From the NCBI GenBank assembly GCA_009694135.1, contig SHVS01000005.1:1-64000 (forward strand): a DNA stretch of 64,000 bases, written 5' to 3'. Position 1 is the first letter of the stretch, and each line of letters starts with the position of its first letter. Positions 49,308 through 58,817 of this stretch are shown piece by piece. The notes under the pieces are model-generated. The model searched no databases, had not been told where the DNA came from, and saw only the letters and a list, made by a program, of their open reading frames with translations. The stretch comes from Alphaproteobacteria bacterium (GTDB taxonomy: Bacteria > Pseudomonadota > Alphaproteobacteria > UBA6615). A program made the position numbers and the translations under genes.

Positions 49308-51251
49308 TTACTCTGCCGCCGCCGGAGCCGAGGCGACGGGCGCGCGTTGCTGCGTCCCCTGGCCATCGAGCGCGAGCTGCGCCTTGGCCGAGCTTTCCAA
49401 TTGCCGCCGCCACATGGCGGCATAGCGCCCCCCTTGGCTCAAAAGATCCGTATGCCGGCCACGTTCGACCACTTTGCCATCGTCGAGCACGATAATCTGG
49501 TCGGCGTCGACCACGGTCGATAAGCGGTGCGCGATGACCAGCGTCGTGCGATTGGCCGAAACCTCCCTTAGCGAACGCTGGATTTCCTTTTCCGTATGGG
49601 TGTCGAGCGACGAGGTCGCCTCGTCGAAGAGGAAAATGCGCGGGCGCTTCAAGACCGTGCGCGCGATCGCCACGCGCTGCTTCTCGCCGCCGGACAGCTT
49701 CAGTCCGCGTTCGCCGACGACGGTGTTGTAACCATCGGGCAGGGCGCGCACGAAATCGCTGATTTGCGCCAGGCGCGCCGCTTCGTCGACCTCGTCGTTC
49801 GTGGACTGCGGCCGACCGAAGTTGATGTTGTAAAAGATGCTATCGTTGAACAGCACGGTGTCCTGCGGAACGATGCCGATCGCCGCGCGCAAGCTCGATT
49901 GGCTCACGTCGCGGATGTCCTGGCCGTCGATCGTGATCCGCCCCTCGTCGATATCGTAGAAGCGGAACAGCAGCCGGCTGATGGTCGATTTGCCGGCGCC
50001 GGTCGGGCCGACGATGGCCACGGTCGATCCGGCCGGAACCTCGAAGCTCACGCCCTTGAGGATCGGGCGGCGCGGGTCATAGCTGAAATGCACGTTGTCG
50101 AAGCGCACCGTGCCGCCACGAACGGCGAGCGCCGGCGCGCCCGGTTTGTCGGCCACTTCCTGCGCCACTTCAAGCAGGGCGAACATCGACTCCATATCGA
50201 TCAACGACTGGATCACTTCGCGATAGACGACGCCGAGCCAGTTGAGCGGGATTGATAGCTGAATCAGATAGGCGTTGACGGCGACGAAATCGCCGATGGT
50301 CATGGTTCCGGCAGCGACGCCATAGCCGGCCATGACCATCATCGTCGTCAGGCCGCAGGCGATCAGCACGCCTTGTCCGATATTGAGCAGCGACAGCGTC
50401 GTCTTCGACTTGATCGCCGCGTGCTCGTAACGCCGCAGGGCGTCGTCGTAGCGCTCGGCCTCGTGTTCCTCGTTGCCGAAATACTTGACCGTCTCATAGT
50501 TGAGCAAGCTATCGACGGCGCGGGTCGAGGCCTCTTGCTCGGTCCGGTTCATCTCGCGCCGGAACTGCCGGCGCCATTCGGTCATCATCACCGTGAAGGC
50601 AACATAGGTAACGATCAGCGCGACGATAACCACACTGAACCAACCGCTATACATCACCCACAAGATGCCGATGACCAACGCCAGTTCGACCAGCGTCGGC
50701 AGGATATTGAACAGCAAAATGCGTAGCAGCTGATCGATGCCATTCGTCCCGCGCTCGATCGCCCGGCTCAAGCCGCCGGTCTGGCGGTCGAGGTGGAAGC
50801 GGAGCGAAAGAGCATGCAGATGGCGGAAGGCCTGCAGCGCGACCCGGCGCATCGAGCGCTGCGCCACCTTGGCGAAAATGAGGTCGCGCAGCTCGGCCAT
50901 GGTCATGCCGCCGACGCGCAGCGTGCCATAGGCGAGGATCAGTGCGACCGGCACGGCGACTATGCCGAGCGCCACGGCCTCGGGCCCCTGCTTGGCCAGT
51001 GCCGTCAATGCGTCGACCGCGTATTTGTAGGCCAGCGGCACATAGACCGAGACGACTTTGGCCGCGAGCAGCAGCACGATCGCCGCCACCACCCGAAGCC
51101 GGAGTTCAAGCTGGCCCTTCGGCCACAAATAGGGGATCAACGCGCGCACGGCGCGCCCCTCGAACCCGGTCACGGGCATGACCGGCGGTTCGCCGGAGCG
51201 TCCGCCACCGCCAAACCGGCCGCCGCCCATCCCCATTCCGCGTGGCATCAC
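49308..51251 (-). CDS. Atm1-type ABC exporter (half-transporter)
   Basis: A 647-residue half-transporter with an N-terminal Gly/Met-rich cap, six membrane helices and a C-terminal ATPase: Walker A GPTGAGKST, signature LSGGEKQRV, Walker B IFLFDEATSSLD. The segment NRTEQEASTRAVDSLLNYET is the Atm1/HMT1 signature. Relatives export glutathione-linked metal or persulfide compounds. It probably works as a homodimer in the inner membrane. DUF192 follows. Confidence 0.92.
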   Translation of the reverse strand: MMPRGMGMGGGRFGGGGRSGEPPVMPVTGFEGRAVRALIPYLWPKGQLELRLRVVAAIVLLLAAKVVSVYVPLAYKYAVDALTALAKQGPEAVALGIVAVPVALILAYGTLRVGGMTMAELRDLIFAKVAQRSMRRVALQAFRHLHALSLRFHLDRQTGGLSRAIERGTNGIDQLLRILLFNILPTLVELALVIGILWVMYSGWFSVVIVALIVTYVAFTVMMTEWRRQFRREMNRTEQEASTRAVDSLLNYETVKYFGNEEHEAERYDDALRRYEHAAIKSKTTLSLLNIGQGVLIACGLTTMMVMAGYGVAAGTMTIGDFVAVNAYLIQLSIPLNWLGVVYREVIQSLIDMESMFALLEVAQEVADKPGAPALAVRGGTVRFDNVHFSYDPRRPILKGVSFEVPAGSTVAIVGPTGAGKSTISRLLFRFYDIDEGRITIDGQDIRDVSQSSLRAAIGIVPQDTVLFNDSIFYNINFGRPQSTNDEVDEAARLAQISDFVRALPDGYNTVVGERGLKLSGGEKQRVAIARTVLKRPRIFLFDEATSSLDTHTEKEIQRSLREVSANRTTLVIAHRLSTVVDADQIIVLDDGKVVERGRHTDLLSQGGRYAAMWRRQLESSAKAQLALDGQGTQQRAPVASAPAAAE

Positions 51252-51317
51252 TGACCCTCGTGGTAGCCGGACCCTAACGTGGTGCCTAGCGGCGCGCCGC
51301 GCAAACCCTGGCGTTGC

Positions 51318-52631
51318 TTATAAATAGCGCAACCAGACATAGGCGGTCGAGATAACAATGCTCATGAGCATCATCGGAAAAGCATACCACAGAAAGGACA
51401 TGAAGCGGAATGGCACCCCGGCGCGCTCGGCAATGCCGGCTACCGTCAGATTGGCGCTCGCCCCGATCAGCGTCCCATTACCGCCCAGGCAGGCGCCAAG
51501 CGACAGCGACCACCACAGCGGCAGCAAGGCCTCCGGCCCGCCGAAACTGGGCGCCATGTTTTGAATGACCGGGATCATGGTGGCGACGAAGGGAATATTG
51601 TCGATCGCCGCCGATAGCAGGGCCGACGCCCAGATCAGCGCCACGGCCGTGACGGCCAAATTGCCCCCGGTCAGGCCAATGATCTCCTTGGCGAACCAGT
51701 CGAGCAGCCCGGCGCGTTGGACGCCAGCCACAATGGCGAAGAGTCCGACGAAGAAAAAGATCGTGATCCAATCCACTTCGGCGAAGCTGCGGTTGATCCG
51801 CGCGACCTGCGCTTCGATCGGGAGGCCTCGGGTATCGAGCAGCAGCAGCAAAGCGGCGCCGCATAGCGCGATCGTGCCGGCATCGAGGCCGGTCTGGTGC
51901 GCGGTGACGAAGCCAAGCACCACCACGCCGAAGACGGCGAGCGCCTGCTTGAGCAGCCGGTGATCGGTAATCGTGGCCGATGGCTCCAGCGCCATCACGG
52001 CCGCCCGCGCCCCTGGATCGGCGCGCATCCTGCGCCCCCAGACCAGATGGTTGACGACGAGCTGGGCCGCCAGAACCACGAGGATCACAGGGGTCAAGTG
52101 CCAGACAAAGTCGTTGAAGGTCAGCCCGGCGGCCGAACCGATGAGGATATTCGGCGGATCGCCTATGAGGGTCGCGGTGCCGCCGATATTGGAGGCGAAT
52201 ATTTCCGTGAATAGAAAAGGATAAGGCGGAACTTTAAGTTGTTCGGTGAGAACGAGCGTAACTGGCGCGATGAGTAGGACCGCGGTCACATTGTCGAGGA
52301 ACGCCGATGCGACGGCGGTGACCAGTGTCAGCAGCACCAAGACCGTCCACGGCTCGCCGCGCCCGGCCTTGGCCGCCCACACCGCCAGATACTGGAACAT
52401 GCCGCTGCGGCGCGCGACGGCGACCAGCAACATCATGCCAATGAGCAGCGCCAGGGTGTTGAAATCCACGCCCGCGATCGCTTGCTTTTGCGTGATAACA
52501 CCGCTGACGATCATCACGCCCGCGCCGATCAGCGCGACAATCGCTCGATTGATGCGCTCGGTCATGATCAGCGCATAGGTGATCAGCAAAATCGCGGTCG
52601 AAGTCCACAAGGGATCGAAGCCGAAGACCAT
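51318..52631 (-). CDS. ArsB/NhaD-type ion permease
   Basis: A 437-residue protein with about 12 hydrophobic segments from the ATG 2 nt after the CBS gene stop (start MVFGFDPLW). Conserved SLC13/IT superfamily blocks: SAFLDNVTAVLLIAPVTL, SNIGGTATLIGDPPNILIG and CLGGNGTLIGASANL near the end. Likely exports or exchanges an anion or Na+/H+; arsenite specificity is not supported because no arsenic genes are adjacent. It is cotranscribed with the CBS protein upstream. Confidence 0.85.
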   Translation of the reverse strand: MVFGFDPLWTSTAILLITYALIMTERINRAIVALIGAGVMIVSGVITQKQAIAGVDFNTLALLIGMMLLVAVARRSGMFQYLAVWAAKAGRGEPWTVLVLLTLVTAVASAFLDNVTAVLLIAPVTLVLTEQLKVPPYPFLFTEIFASNIGGTATLIGDPPNILIGSAAGLTFNDFVWHLTPVILVVLAAQLVVNHLVWGRRMRADPGARAAVMALEPSATITDHRLLKQALAVFGVVVLGFVTAHQTGLDAGTIALCGAALLLLLDTRGLPIEAQVARINRSFAEVDWITIFFFVGLFAIVAGVQRAGLLDWFAKEIIGLTGGNLAVTAVALIWASALLSAAIDNIPFVATMIPVIQNMAPSFGGPEALLPLWWSLSLGACLGGNGTLIGASANLTVAGIAERAGVPFRFMSFLWYAFPMMLMSIVISTAYVWLRYL

Positions 52632-52633
52632 GA

Positions 52634-53089
52634 TCAAGCGCGCCCGGCGATTGCGCCCAAGGCATCCCAATAGGACAAAACGCCGACCACCTGTCCGGTC
52701 GCCGTTTCTACCACTGGCAGGGTGCTTCGCTGGCGGTAAAACAGCAGCAGCGCTTCCACGATCGGCGTATCGGGCGCCAGTGTCGGCAGATCCGAACGCG
52801 CGTGTGCCTGCAGCGCTTGGCCGGAAAAATGCTCGAGTTTAGTATGCAAGCCAGGCAGATCATCAGGCATAAAGCGCAAATTGGGGACCAGCCGATCGAG
52901 CGTGGCTGCTTTGGGCAGCAACATCCCGAGCAGATCCCAAATGTCGAATACGCCGCGATAGCGCCCGGTGGCGTCCACCACCGGCAAAAGGATGTAGTGC
53001 CGCCCAAGCAGGAGCTCGACCGCCCGTCCGACAGTGTCGGTTTGGCGAACCGTCTCGGGATCGCGCGTCATGATCGAGCCGACGGTCAT
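52634..53089 (-). CDS. CBS-domain protein
   Basis: A 151-residue protein with two CBS motifs: MTVGSIMTRDPETVRQTDTV with YILLPVVDATGRYRGVFDIWDL, and VEALLLFYRQRSTLPVVETATGQVVGVLSYWDAL. CBS pairs bind adenosyl ligands and regulate partners. It overlaps by spacing (2 nt) with the ArsB/NhaD-type gene, so it probably regulates that transporter. The start is ATG 53089 after AGGAGACAAGCC; the longer frame upstream is unsupported. Confidence 0.88.
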   Translation of the reverse strand: MTVGSIMTRDPETVRQTDTVGRAVELLLGRHYILLPVVDATGRYRGVFDIWDLLGMLLPKAATLDRLVPNLRFMPDDLPGLHTKLEHFSGQALQAHARSDLPTLAPDTPIVEALLLFYRQRSTLPVVETATGQVVGVLSYWDALGAIAGRA

Positions 53090-53218
53090 GGCTTGTCTCC
53101 TCAGCTTGCAGGCGGGGTCAGTATGATCGGACTCACGGGCCACGCAAATCATGTGTGCTTGTCGGCGAGACGCGGGGACTGTAGAGCCTCTCTCGAAGGC
53201 TGACTGGAAGGAATGGCG

Positions 53219-53791
53219 ATGGAATTGACGGGTTCGATCCGTCTCGACGCATCACGCGAATCGGTTTGGGCGGCGCTCAATGACCCGGAGGTGTTGCGCC
53301 GGGCGATTCCCGGCTGCGATAGCTTAAGCCGCCTTTCGCCAAGTGAATTCACGGCGCGGGTAACGACGCGCATCGGCCCGGCCAAGGCGAGCTTTTCCGG
53401 CACGGTCCTGCTGTCGGAGGTCGATCCGCTTAACAGCTACATGATTTCCGGCGAGGGTACAGGCGGCGCAGCCGGCTTCGCCAAGGGCTCGGCCAAGGTC
53501 AAACTCACGGACGAAGGACAGGCAACCCTGCTCAGCTACAGCGTTTCGGCCAGCGTGGGCGGCAAGCTGGCGCAGATCGGCGGAAGGCTGATCGAGGCCG
53601 CCGCGCAGAAGCTGTCGCAGGAATTCTTCCATAATTTCGCGTCGATCGTCGTTCCGCCGACGGTTGCCGCGGCATCGCCCGCCCCCATGCCCGCGACGGA
53701 CAGCGCGCCCGCGCCCCGCTTCGGTTTGGCCATTCCGGCCGCAGTACTTTTGGCGATCCTCCTGCTCCTCTATCGCGCGGCGCATCCTTAA
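53219..53791 (+). CDS. coxG: CoxG-like SRPBCC protein, membrane-anchored
   Basis: A 190-residue protein: SRPBCC/CoxG domain (MELTGSIRLDASRESVWAALNDPEVLRRAIPGC, through VGGKLAQIGGRLIEAAAQK) and a C-terminal membrane helix (FGLAIPAAVLLAILLLLY). CoxG-type proteins are associated with CO dehydrogenase and relatives and recent work links them to quinone transport or membrane anchoring of the enzyme. The start is ATG 53219, 7 nt after GGAAGGA. It leads the 53219-61168 cluster. Confidence 0.88.
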   Translation: MELTGSIRLDASRESVWAALNDPEVLRRAIPGCDSLSRLSPSEFTARVTTRIGPAKASFSGTVLLSEVDPLNSYMISGEGTGGAAGFAKGSAKVKLTDEGQATLLSYSVSASVGGKLAQIGGRLIEAAAQKLSQEFFHNFASIVVPPTVAAASPAPMPATDSAPAPRFGLAIPAAVLLAILLLLYRAAHP

Positions 53792-53860
53792 GCGTCCGCT
53801 TCCGCCGTTGACGCCAGCGCGCGCCGGCACAAGACTCCGCGCGGCACCGGGGAGCGCGCG

Positions 53861-54343
53861 ATGATTCAAGTATCACTAACGGTGAACGGCGCGTCCGTGA
53901 CGGCGGAGATCGAGCCGCGCATGTTGCTGGTTCAATTCCTGCGCGAGCAGCTTCGTCTGACTGGAACGCATGTCGGCTGCGACACCAGCCAATGCGGCGC
54001 CTGCGTCGTCCATGTCGATGGCGTGTCGGTGAAATCCTGCACAATGCTGGCCGTGCAGGCGCAGGGCGCCGCGGTCGCGACCATCGAAGGCCTGGCCGCG
54101 GGCGAAACGCTGCATCCGATGCAAGCGGCCTTCCGCGCGCACCATGGGCTGCAATGCGGCTATTGCACACCCGGCATGGTGATGAGCGCGCTTGACCTAG
54201 TGCGCCACAACCCGGACCCGAGCGAGCGCGCAATCCGCGACTGGCTCGACGGAAATCTGTGCCGCTGCACCGGCTATCAGAATATCGTCAAGGCGATCGC
54301 GGCCGGCGCGCAGGCGATGCGCGGCCCCGCCGCCAGTTCCTAA
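53861..54343 (+). CDS. coxS: molybdenum hydroxylase 2Fe-2S subunit (CoxS-type)
   Basis: Small electron-transfer subunit of xanthine-oxidase-family enzymes. It has 160 residues. The first [2Fe-2S] cluster: [16 protein letters not shown]...SC. The second: [13 protein letters not shown] and [10 protein letters not shown]. It is followed after 11 nt by the FAD subunit and not by the molybdopterin subunit that often comes next. The start could also be moved; the ATG used follows GGGGAGCGCGCG. Confidence 0.95.
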   Translation: MIQVSLTVNGASVTAEIEPRMLLVQFLREQLRLTGTHVGCDTSQCGACVVHVDGVSVKSCTMLAVQAQGAAVATIEGLAAGETLHPMQAAFRAHHGLQCGYCTPGMVMSALDLVRHNPDPSERAIRDWLDGNLCRCTGYQNIVKAIAAGAQAMRGPAASS

Positions 54344-54354
54344 GGGCGCTCAAG

Positions 54355-55149
54355 ATGCACGCGTTCAATTATCACCGCCCAACCTCGATCGAAGACGCTA
54401 CCAAGGCTTTAGCGGCCGCGGCCGACGGAAAATATCTCGCCGGCGGCATGACGCTGATCCCGACGCTCAAGCAGCGGCTCGCGCGCCAGAGCGACCTGAT
54501 CGATCTCGCGGCAATTCAGCAGCTGCGCGGGATTCGCGATGACAAGACGGGCGTGTCCATCGGTGCCATGACCACGCATGCCGAGCTGGCGGCCTCACCC
54601 GCGCTACGCGCCAAGCTTGGCGGACTGGCCCGACTGGCCGAGTGCATCGGTGACCCGCAAGTCAGAAACCGAGGCACCATCGGTGGCGCGCTCGCCAACA
54701 ACGACCCGGCGGCGGATTATCCCGCCGCCTGCCTGGCGCTTGGCGCGACGATCGTGACCGACCGGCGGGAAATCGCCGCCGATGGTTTCTTCAAGGGATT
54801 GTTCGAGACCGCCCTGGACGCCGGCGAGTTGATCACGGGGGTGCGGTTTCCCCTGGCCCGAAAATCCGCCTACGCCAAGTTCCGTAATCCGGCCTCGGGC
54901 TATGCCATCGTCGGCGTGTTCGTGGCGCAGTGTAGCGGCGAGTCGCGCGTGGCCGTGACCGGCGCGCGGCAGAGCGGCGTTTTTCGCATCGAAGAGATGG
55001 AGCGGGCGCTGACCAAGTCCTGGAGTCCCGACGCGGTGGCGAAACTCTCGGTCACGGCCGAGGGCCTTAACGCGGATATCCACGCCTCGGCGGTGTATCG
55101 CGCGCAGCTGATCACCGTGATGGCCAGGCGCGCGGTGGCAGCCGCCTGA
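54355..55149 (+). CDS. coxM: molybdenum hydroxylase FAD subunit (CoxM-type)
   Basis: FAD-binding medium subunit. It has 264 residues from ATG 54355. FAD sites: YLAGGMTLIPTLKQR and NRGTIGGALANNDPAADYPAA, with the C-terminal CO_deh_flav_C part ending RAVAAA. Its stop overlaps an ATG (TGATG) at the start of the next ORF. The presence of CoxS and CoxM without CoxL in the window is unexplained. Confidence 0.93.
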   Translation: MHAFNYHRPTSIEDATKALAAAADGKYLAGGMTLIPTLKQRLARQSDLIDLAAIQQLRGIRDDKTGVSIGAMTTHAELAASPALRAKLGGLARLAECIGDPQVRNRGTIGGALANNDPAADYPAACLALGATIVTDRREIAADGFFKGLFETALDAGELITGVRFPLARKSAYAKFRNPASGYAIVGVFVAQCSGESRVAVTGARQSGVFRIEEMERALTKSWSPDAVAKLSVTAEGLNADIHASAVYRAQLITVMARRAVAAA

Positions 55150-55252
55150 TGCCGCCGCCCCGGTCACCGCGCGCACGGAACATCCAAAATCTACGCGCCC
55201 GCGTGCGACGCTCGCGCTCACGATCCTGGCGCTGCTTCTCGGCGGCCTATGG

Positions 55253-58200
55253 TTGGCGCGCGTCCCCGTGGCCACCTGGGCTATTGGCGGCTTCGCCTAT
55301 GTCTTGGGCCACGAGCCGATCCGCCTCAAAATAGAATCCGTCGACTTTGGCCACCTGCGGGCGCGTGACGTCAGTTATGGCGAAGCGCTGTTTGCCAATG
55401 CGGTCGAGACGGAGTTCACGCTCGACAGTATCTTCGCCGGCAAAGTCTCCCGGCTCGATGTCGAAGGGCTGTGCCTCACCTTGCAGTTCGCAGAGGACGG
55501 AGTTGCGCTCGCCGGCCTTTCGCCGGCCACGGTCGCATCGAAGTCGTGGCCCCTGCCCTTCGCTACGCTGCAAGTGCGCGGCGTCGAGGCGACGTTACGC
55601 AGCGCGGCCGGTGACGCCGTTTGGCGCGGCAATCTTCGCCTGCAACCGGCCGAGTCGGGCGGCCAGTCGCTCACGCTCGTAGGCATGCTTGCGACGCCGC
55701 GCGGCGAAGCGCCGCTCGATGCGGTCGGCACCGTTACCAGCGATCCGGTCATCGGGCGGGTATTGGCGCTGGCGATCTCCGCCGGCTCACAGACCCCAGG
55801 CGTCGGTTTCGGCTTGACCGGCCGGCTGCAGGCGCTGTGGACCGGAGGCGCCTTGGGCGCACGCTTCGCCTTCGAGCGCGCCTGGGCCGCTTCGGGCGAA
55901 AATCGTCTGGTCGGGATGAAGGGCAATATCGAGCTTTCGACCGGACGGGGCGGCCTGCAGCGGCTCACGATCAACGCTGGCTACGACAGCATTGGGACCG
56001 AGGGCATCGCGCTCGCGCCCGGCCGGATCGCGCTCACCTATGAGGCCGGAGCGCTCGACGCCAGTGTCGAACTCGGCTGGGGAAAGAGTCGTGGCCGGAT
56101 CAATGCGCATGGCCGGGTGGATGACCCGGACGCCCCGCTGCTACTCGACGGCGAAGCGGCGTTGCTTGCCGGCGATGCGCTGGCCATTGCTGGGCTGGAG
56201 GGCGAAGCAAGTGGCCGGATCGAGTTTCGCCTGGCGGCCGCGCTGTCCGATCCGCGGGCGCTGCTGGCGAACCCAGGGCTTTCGACAGCGACGGCGCGTA
56301 CGGCGTTCGACCGGCTGCGCGGGCGCGTGGATCTGGCGGTCGCGATCGAGCACGCCGCGCTGGCGCAAGTCGGCGCCGGCCTCGATATGTCTGGGCGTTT
56401 GATCGCCCAAATCGACGACCAGGGCCTGCGGCTCGAAATCAACGAAGGACTGATCGCGACCGCCGAGACGCTGAGCGAGGCACTGTTGGACGCGCTGCCG
56501 AATCTGCTGCGCCCGGCCCTGGTCGGCCCGCAAGCCCTAGCACTCGGTGGCGCCGATGCGCGACCGACGACATTCACATGGCTGCGCGTTGGCGAAACCT
56601 ATGAGCTTGCCCTGAACGGCACGGCGCGCTTGCACGGTCAATTCGCTGACATGAGTGCCGAGGCGGCCGGGCGCCTGACGCTCGACGCCGCGTTGCAGCC
56701 GCAAGCGATCGCTATCTCCGATGCATCGCTCGTGGTGAACGAGCTGTGGCTCAACCCCGCCGGAATGGCCGCCGAGCTGCATGTAAAAGAATTTTCCGGT
56801 ACGGCGGACGCCGCGCATGGCGGGTTGCAGCTCGAAGCCATGCTGATCGATCTGGGTGAACCCGGCTTTGCGCTTGACGAAGCGAGTCTGGCGCTCGACG
56901 GCGAGTTGAACTGGCGGCAGGGACGGCTCGAGTTCGCGCCCTCTCCCGGCGGGCGAATCGCACTGCGCGGGATGGGGTGGGCGGACCGGCTCTATGTGCC
57001 GGGCTCGATGGAGTTGCAGCTTGCGGTCGGCGCCAATGCGGTAAGTTTCATCCCAGCCAGCGGCGAGCTACGCTACGCCGTGACGCTTGCCCCGTTTAGC
57101 CTTAGCGGTCGGGCGCTGATGCCAAATGGCGTGGCGGCCAATCTGGATCTCATCGTTCCTTCGGCGAGCGTGCAGGGCAATTTCGCCGGCGATCACTCCC
57201 TGCTGCTGCGCGACGCGCGGCTTGACTTGTCACGGCCCGATTTGCGTGCGCAGGGCATCGACCTCGATTTTAATTGGAACGCCGCGACCGACCGTGCGGT
57301 CCTGACAGCCAAGGAACTGCGCGATGCATCGCCTGCTCCGTTGCTGGCTCCAGTGACGCTGCGCGCGGATGCTGTCGTCGGCGATGGCCGGCTGTCCTAC
57401 ACGGCGCAATTCTCGGCTGACGAAGGACGTGCAGCCGGAGCCGCCGAGGGGACTATCGATATCGCCAGCGGACGCGGGGAAACACAGTTCAAGATGGATC
57501 CGCTGAAGTTCAGCATTGATGGAATGCAGCCGGCCCATGTGTTTCCGTCCTATGGACGCGCACTGGCCGATGTCTCCGGTGCAATGGAGCTCGCCGGCGG
57601 CATCAATTGGGGCGGGGGCGGCGCGCCGGAAACACGCGCCCGGATCACGCTACATACGCTGGCGCTGTCGGCTGACGGCGCGCGGGTGTCCGAGTTGAAT
57701 GGCCCCATCGATCTGGCATCGCTCGCGCCCTTGGTTACCGCGCAGACGCAGCGCATGACTGGCGTGCTGTCGCTCGACGGACGCGTTCCGACCGGCTTCG
57801 ATGTTTCCTTCCGGCTGCCGGAATCCGGTTTGCCTGTGATCGAGCGCCTCTCGGTCGAAATCGCCGACGGAACTCTCATGGCCGAGCCCTTCACCCTTGA
57901 TCCGAAGAATCTTATCTTCGACGTGGCGCTGCTGGATCTGGACCTTGCCGAGTTGGGTACGCGCCTGGGCGTCGAAGGATTGCTGACCAACGCGCGGGTG
58001 TCCGGCCATGCGACGCTCCATCTCGGTCCTACCGGACTGACTATTGCCGACGGCGAGCTCAGTTCGGTCGAGCCCGGTTTCCTGCACTATGGCGGGCCGG
58101 CGATCGCGGCCCAGTACCGCAACCAGCCGGAAACGGTCGCGCGAATGATGCAGGCGCTCGACGGGTTCGATTTCGATGGGCTGACGCTCGCCTGGGACAA

Positions 58201-58390
58201 GCCGCCGAATGGCTCGGGCACGCTCCGCGCCGAACTCGCCGGCGTTAACCCTGCGGTGCTCGACGGCCAACCTTTCGAGCTGGAGCTGGTGCTGCGTACG
58301 GATTACGCGCCGCTGACGGCGGTGGCCGGGTCGCTGCGGGCTGCGGCCACGGGCTTTCTTGCCTGGCCGCGGGCTTCGGTGGCTCACTGA
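55253..58390 (+). CDS. YdbH-like intermembrane-transport (AsmA-like) protein
   Basis: A 1045-residue protein from the TTG at 55253, the only standard start in frame. It resembles YdbH: repeated beta-rich segments (GxIxLxxG, e.g. LDGEAALLAGDALAIAGLEG) and a C-terminal block FDGLTLAWDKPPNGSGTL followed by NPAVLDGQPFELELVL. YdbH proteins span the periplasm and carry phospholipids with YnbE. The same frame is open back to 55121 and encodes a strong membrane helix (ATLALTILALLLGGLWL, 55205-55255) without an ATG/GTG. An ATG overlapping the coxM stop (55149) is one base out of frame. The true start is therefore uncertain. Confidence 0.75.
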   Translation: MARVPVATWAIGGFAYVLGHEPIRLKIESVDFGHLRARDVSYGEALFANAVETEFTLDSIFAGKVSRLDVEGLCLTLQFAEDGVALAGLSPATVASKSWPLPFATLQVRGVEATLRSAAGDAVWRGNLRLQPAESGGQSLTLVGMLATPRGEAPLDAVGTVTSDPVIGRVLALAISAGSQTPGVGFGLTGRLQALWTGGALGARFAFERAWAASGENRLVGMKGNIELSTGRGGLQRLTINAGYDSIGTEGIALAPGRIALTYEAGALDASVELGWGKSRGRINAHGRVDDPDAPLLLDGEAALLAGDALAIAGLEGEASGRIEFRLAAALSDPRALLANPGLSTATARTAFDRLRGRVDLAVAIEHAALAQVGAGLDMSGRLIAQIDDQGLRLEINEGLIATAETLSEALLDALPNLLRPALVGPQALALGGADARPTTFTWLRVGETYELALNGTARLHGQFADMSAEAAGRLTLDAALQPQAIAISDASLVVNELWLNPAGMAAELHVKEFSGTADAAHGGLQLEAMLIDLGEPGFALDEASLALDGELNWRQGRLEFAPSPGGRIALRGMGWADRLYVPGSMELQLAVGANAVSFIPASGELRYAVTLAPFSLSGRALMPNGVAANLDLIVPSASVQGNFAGDHSLLLRDARLDLSRPDLRAQGIDLDFNWNAATDRAVLTAKELRDASPAPLLAPVTLRADAVVGDGRLSYTAQFSADEGRAAGAAEGTIDIASGRGETQFKMDPLKFSIDGMQPAHVFPSYGRALADVSGAMELAGGINWGGGGAPETRARITLHTLALSADGARVSELNGPIDLASLAPLVTAQTQRMTGVLSLDGRVPTGFDVSFRLPESGLPVIERLSVEIADGTLMAEPFTLDPKNLIFDVALLDLDLAELGTRLGVEGLLTNARVSGHATLHLGPTGLTIADGELSSVEPGFLHYGGPAIAAQYRNQPETVARMMQALDGFDFDGLTLAWDKPPNGSGTLRAELAGVNPAVLDGQPFELELVLRTDYAPLTAVAGSLRAAATGFLAWPRASVAH

Positions 58391-58470
58391 AGGCACCGGC
58401 CGCCTTTGGACAAGCAAACCCCGGCGGACTACATCCCTGGCAGGAACTCACCCCTGCTAGGTTCTATCGC

Positions 58471-58812
58471 ATGCAAAAGTTCGAGGCCTCAACCGCCAAT
58501 GCCGATGACGTTCTGGCCCGCGCCGCCCAATGGCGCAGCTCGGGCCGCAAGGTGGCGCTGGCCACCGTGGTCAAGACCTGGGGCTCGTCGCCGCGTCCGG
58601 CCGGAAGCCAGCTTGCGACCGACGACGCCGGCAACATGATCGGCTCGGTATCGGGCGGCTGCATCGAGGGTGCGGTGGTGAGCGAAGCGCGCCAAGTGAT
58701 GGAGCATGGCAAGCCGAAGCTCCTGCGCTATGGCGTGACCAACGAACGCGCCTGGGAAGTCGGGCTCGCCTGCGGCGGTTCGGTCGAAGTGTTCGTCGAG
58801 CGGCTGGACTGA
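58471..58812 (+). CDS. XdhC/CoxI family protein, N-terminal domain type
   Basis: A 113-residue protein: ALATVVKTWGSSPRPAGSQL, IGSVSGGCIEGAVV and GLACGGSVEVFVE are the XdhC N-terminal (XdhC_CoxI) signature, with the cysteines in SGGCIEG and LACGG. XdhC inserts the sulfurated cofactor into molybdenum hydroxylases. It lacks the Rossmann domain, which is supplied by the next gene (6-nt gap). It is preceded by a 80-nt gap after the YdbH-like gene. Confidence 0.92.
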   Translation: MQKFEASTANADDVLARAAQWRSSGRKVALATVVKTWGSSPRPAGSQLATDDAGNMIGSVSGGCIEGAVVSEARQVMEHGKPKLLRYGVTNERAWEVGLACGGSVEVFVERLD

Positions 58813-58817
58813 CGGCG

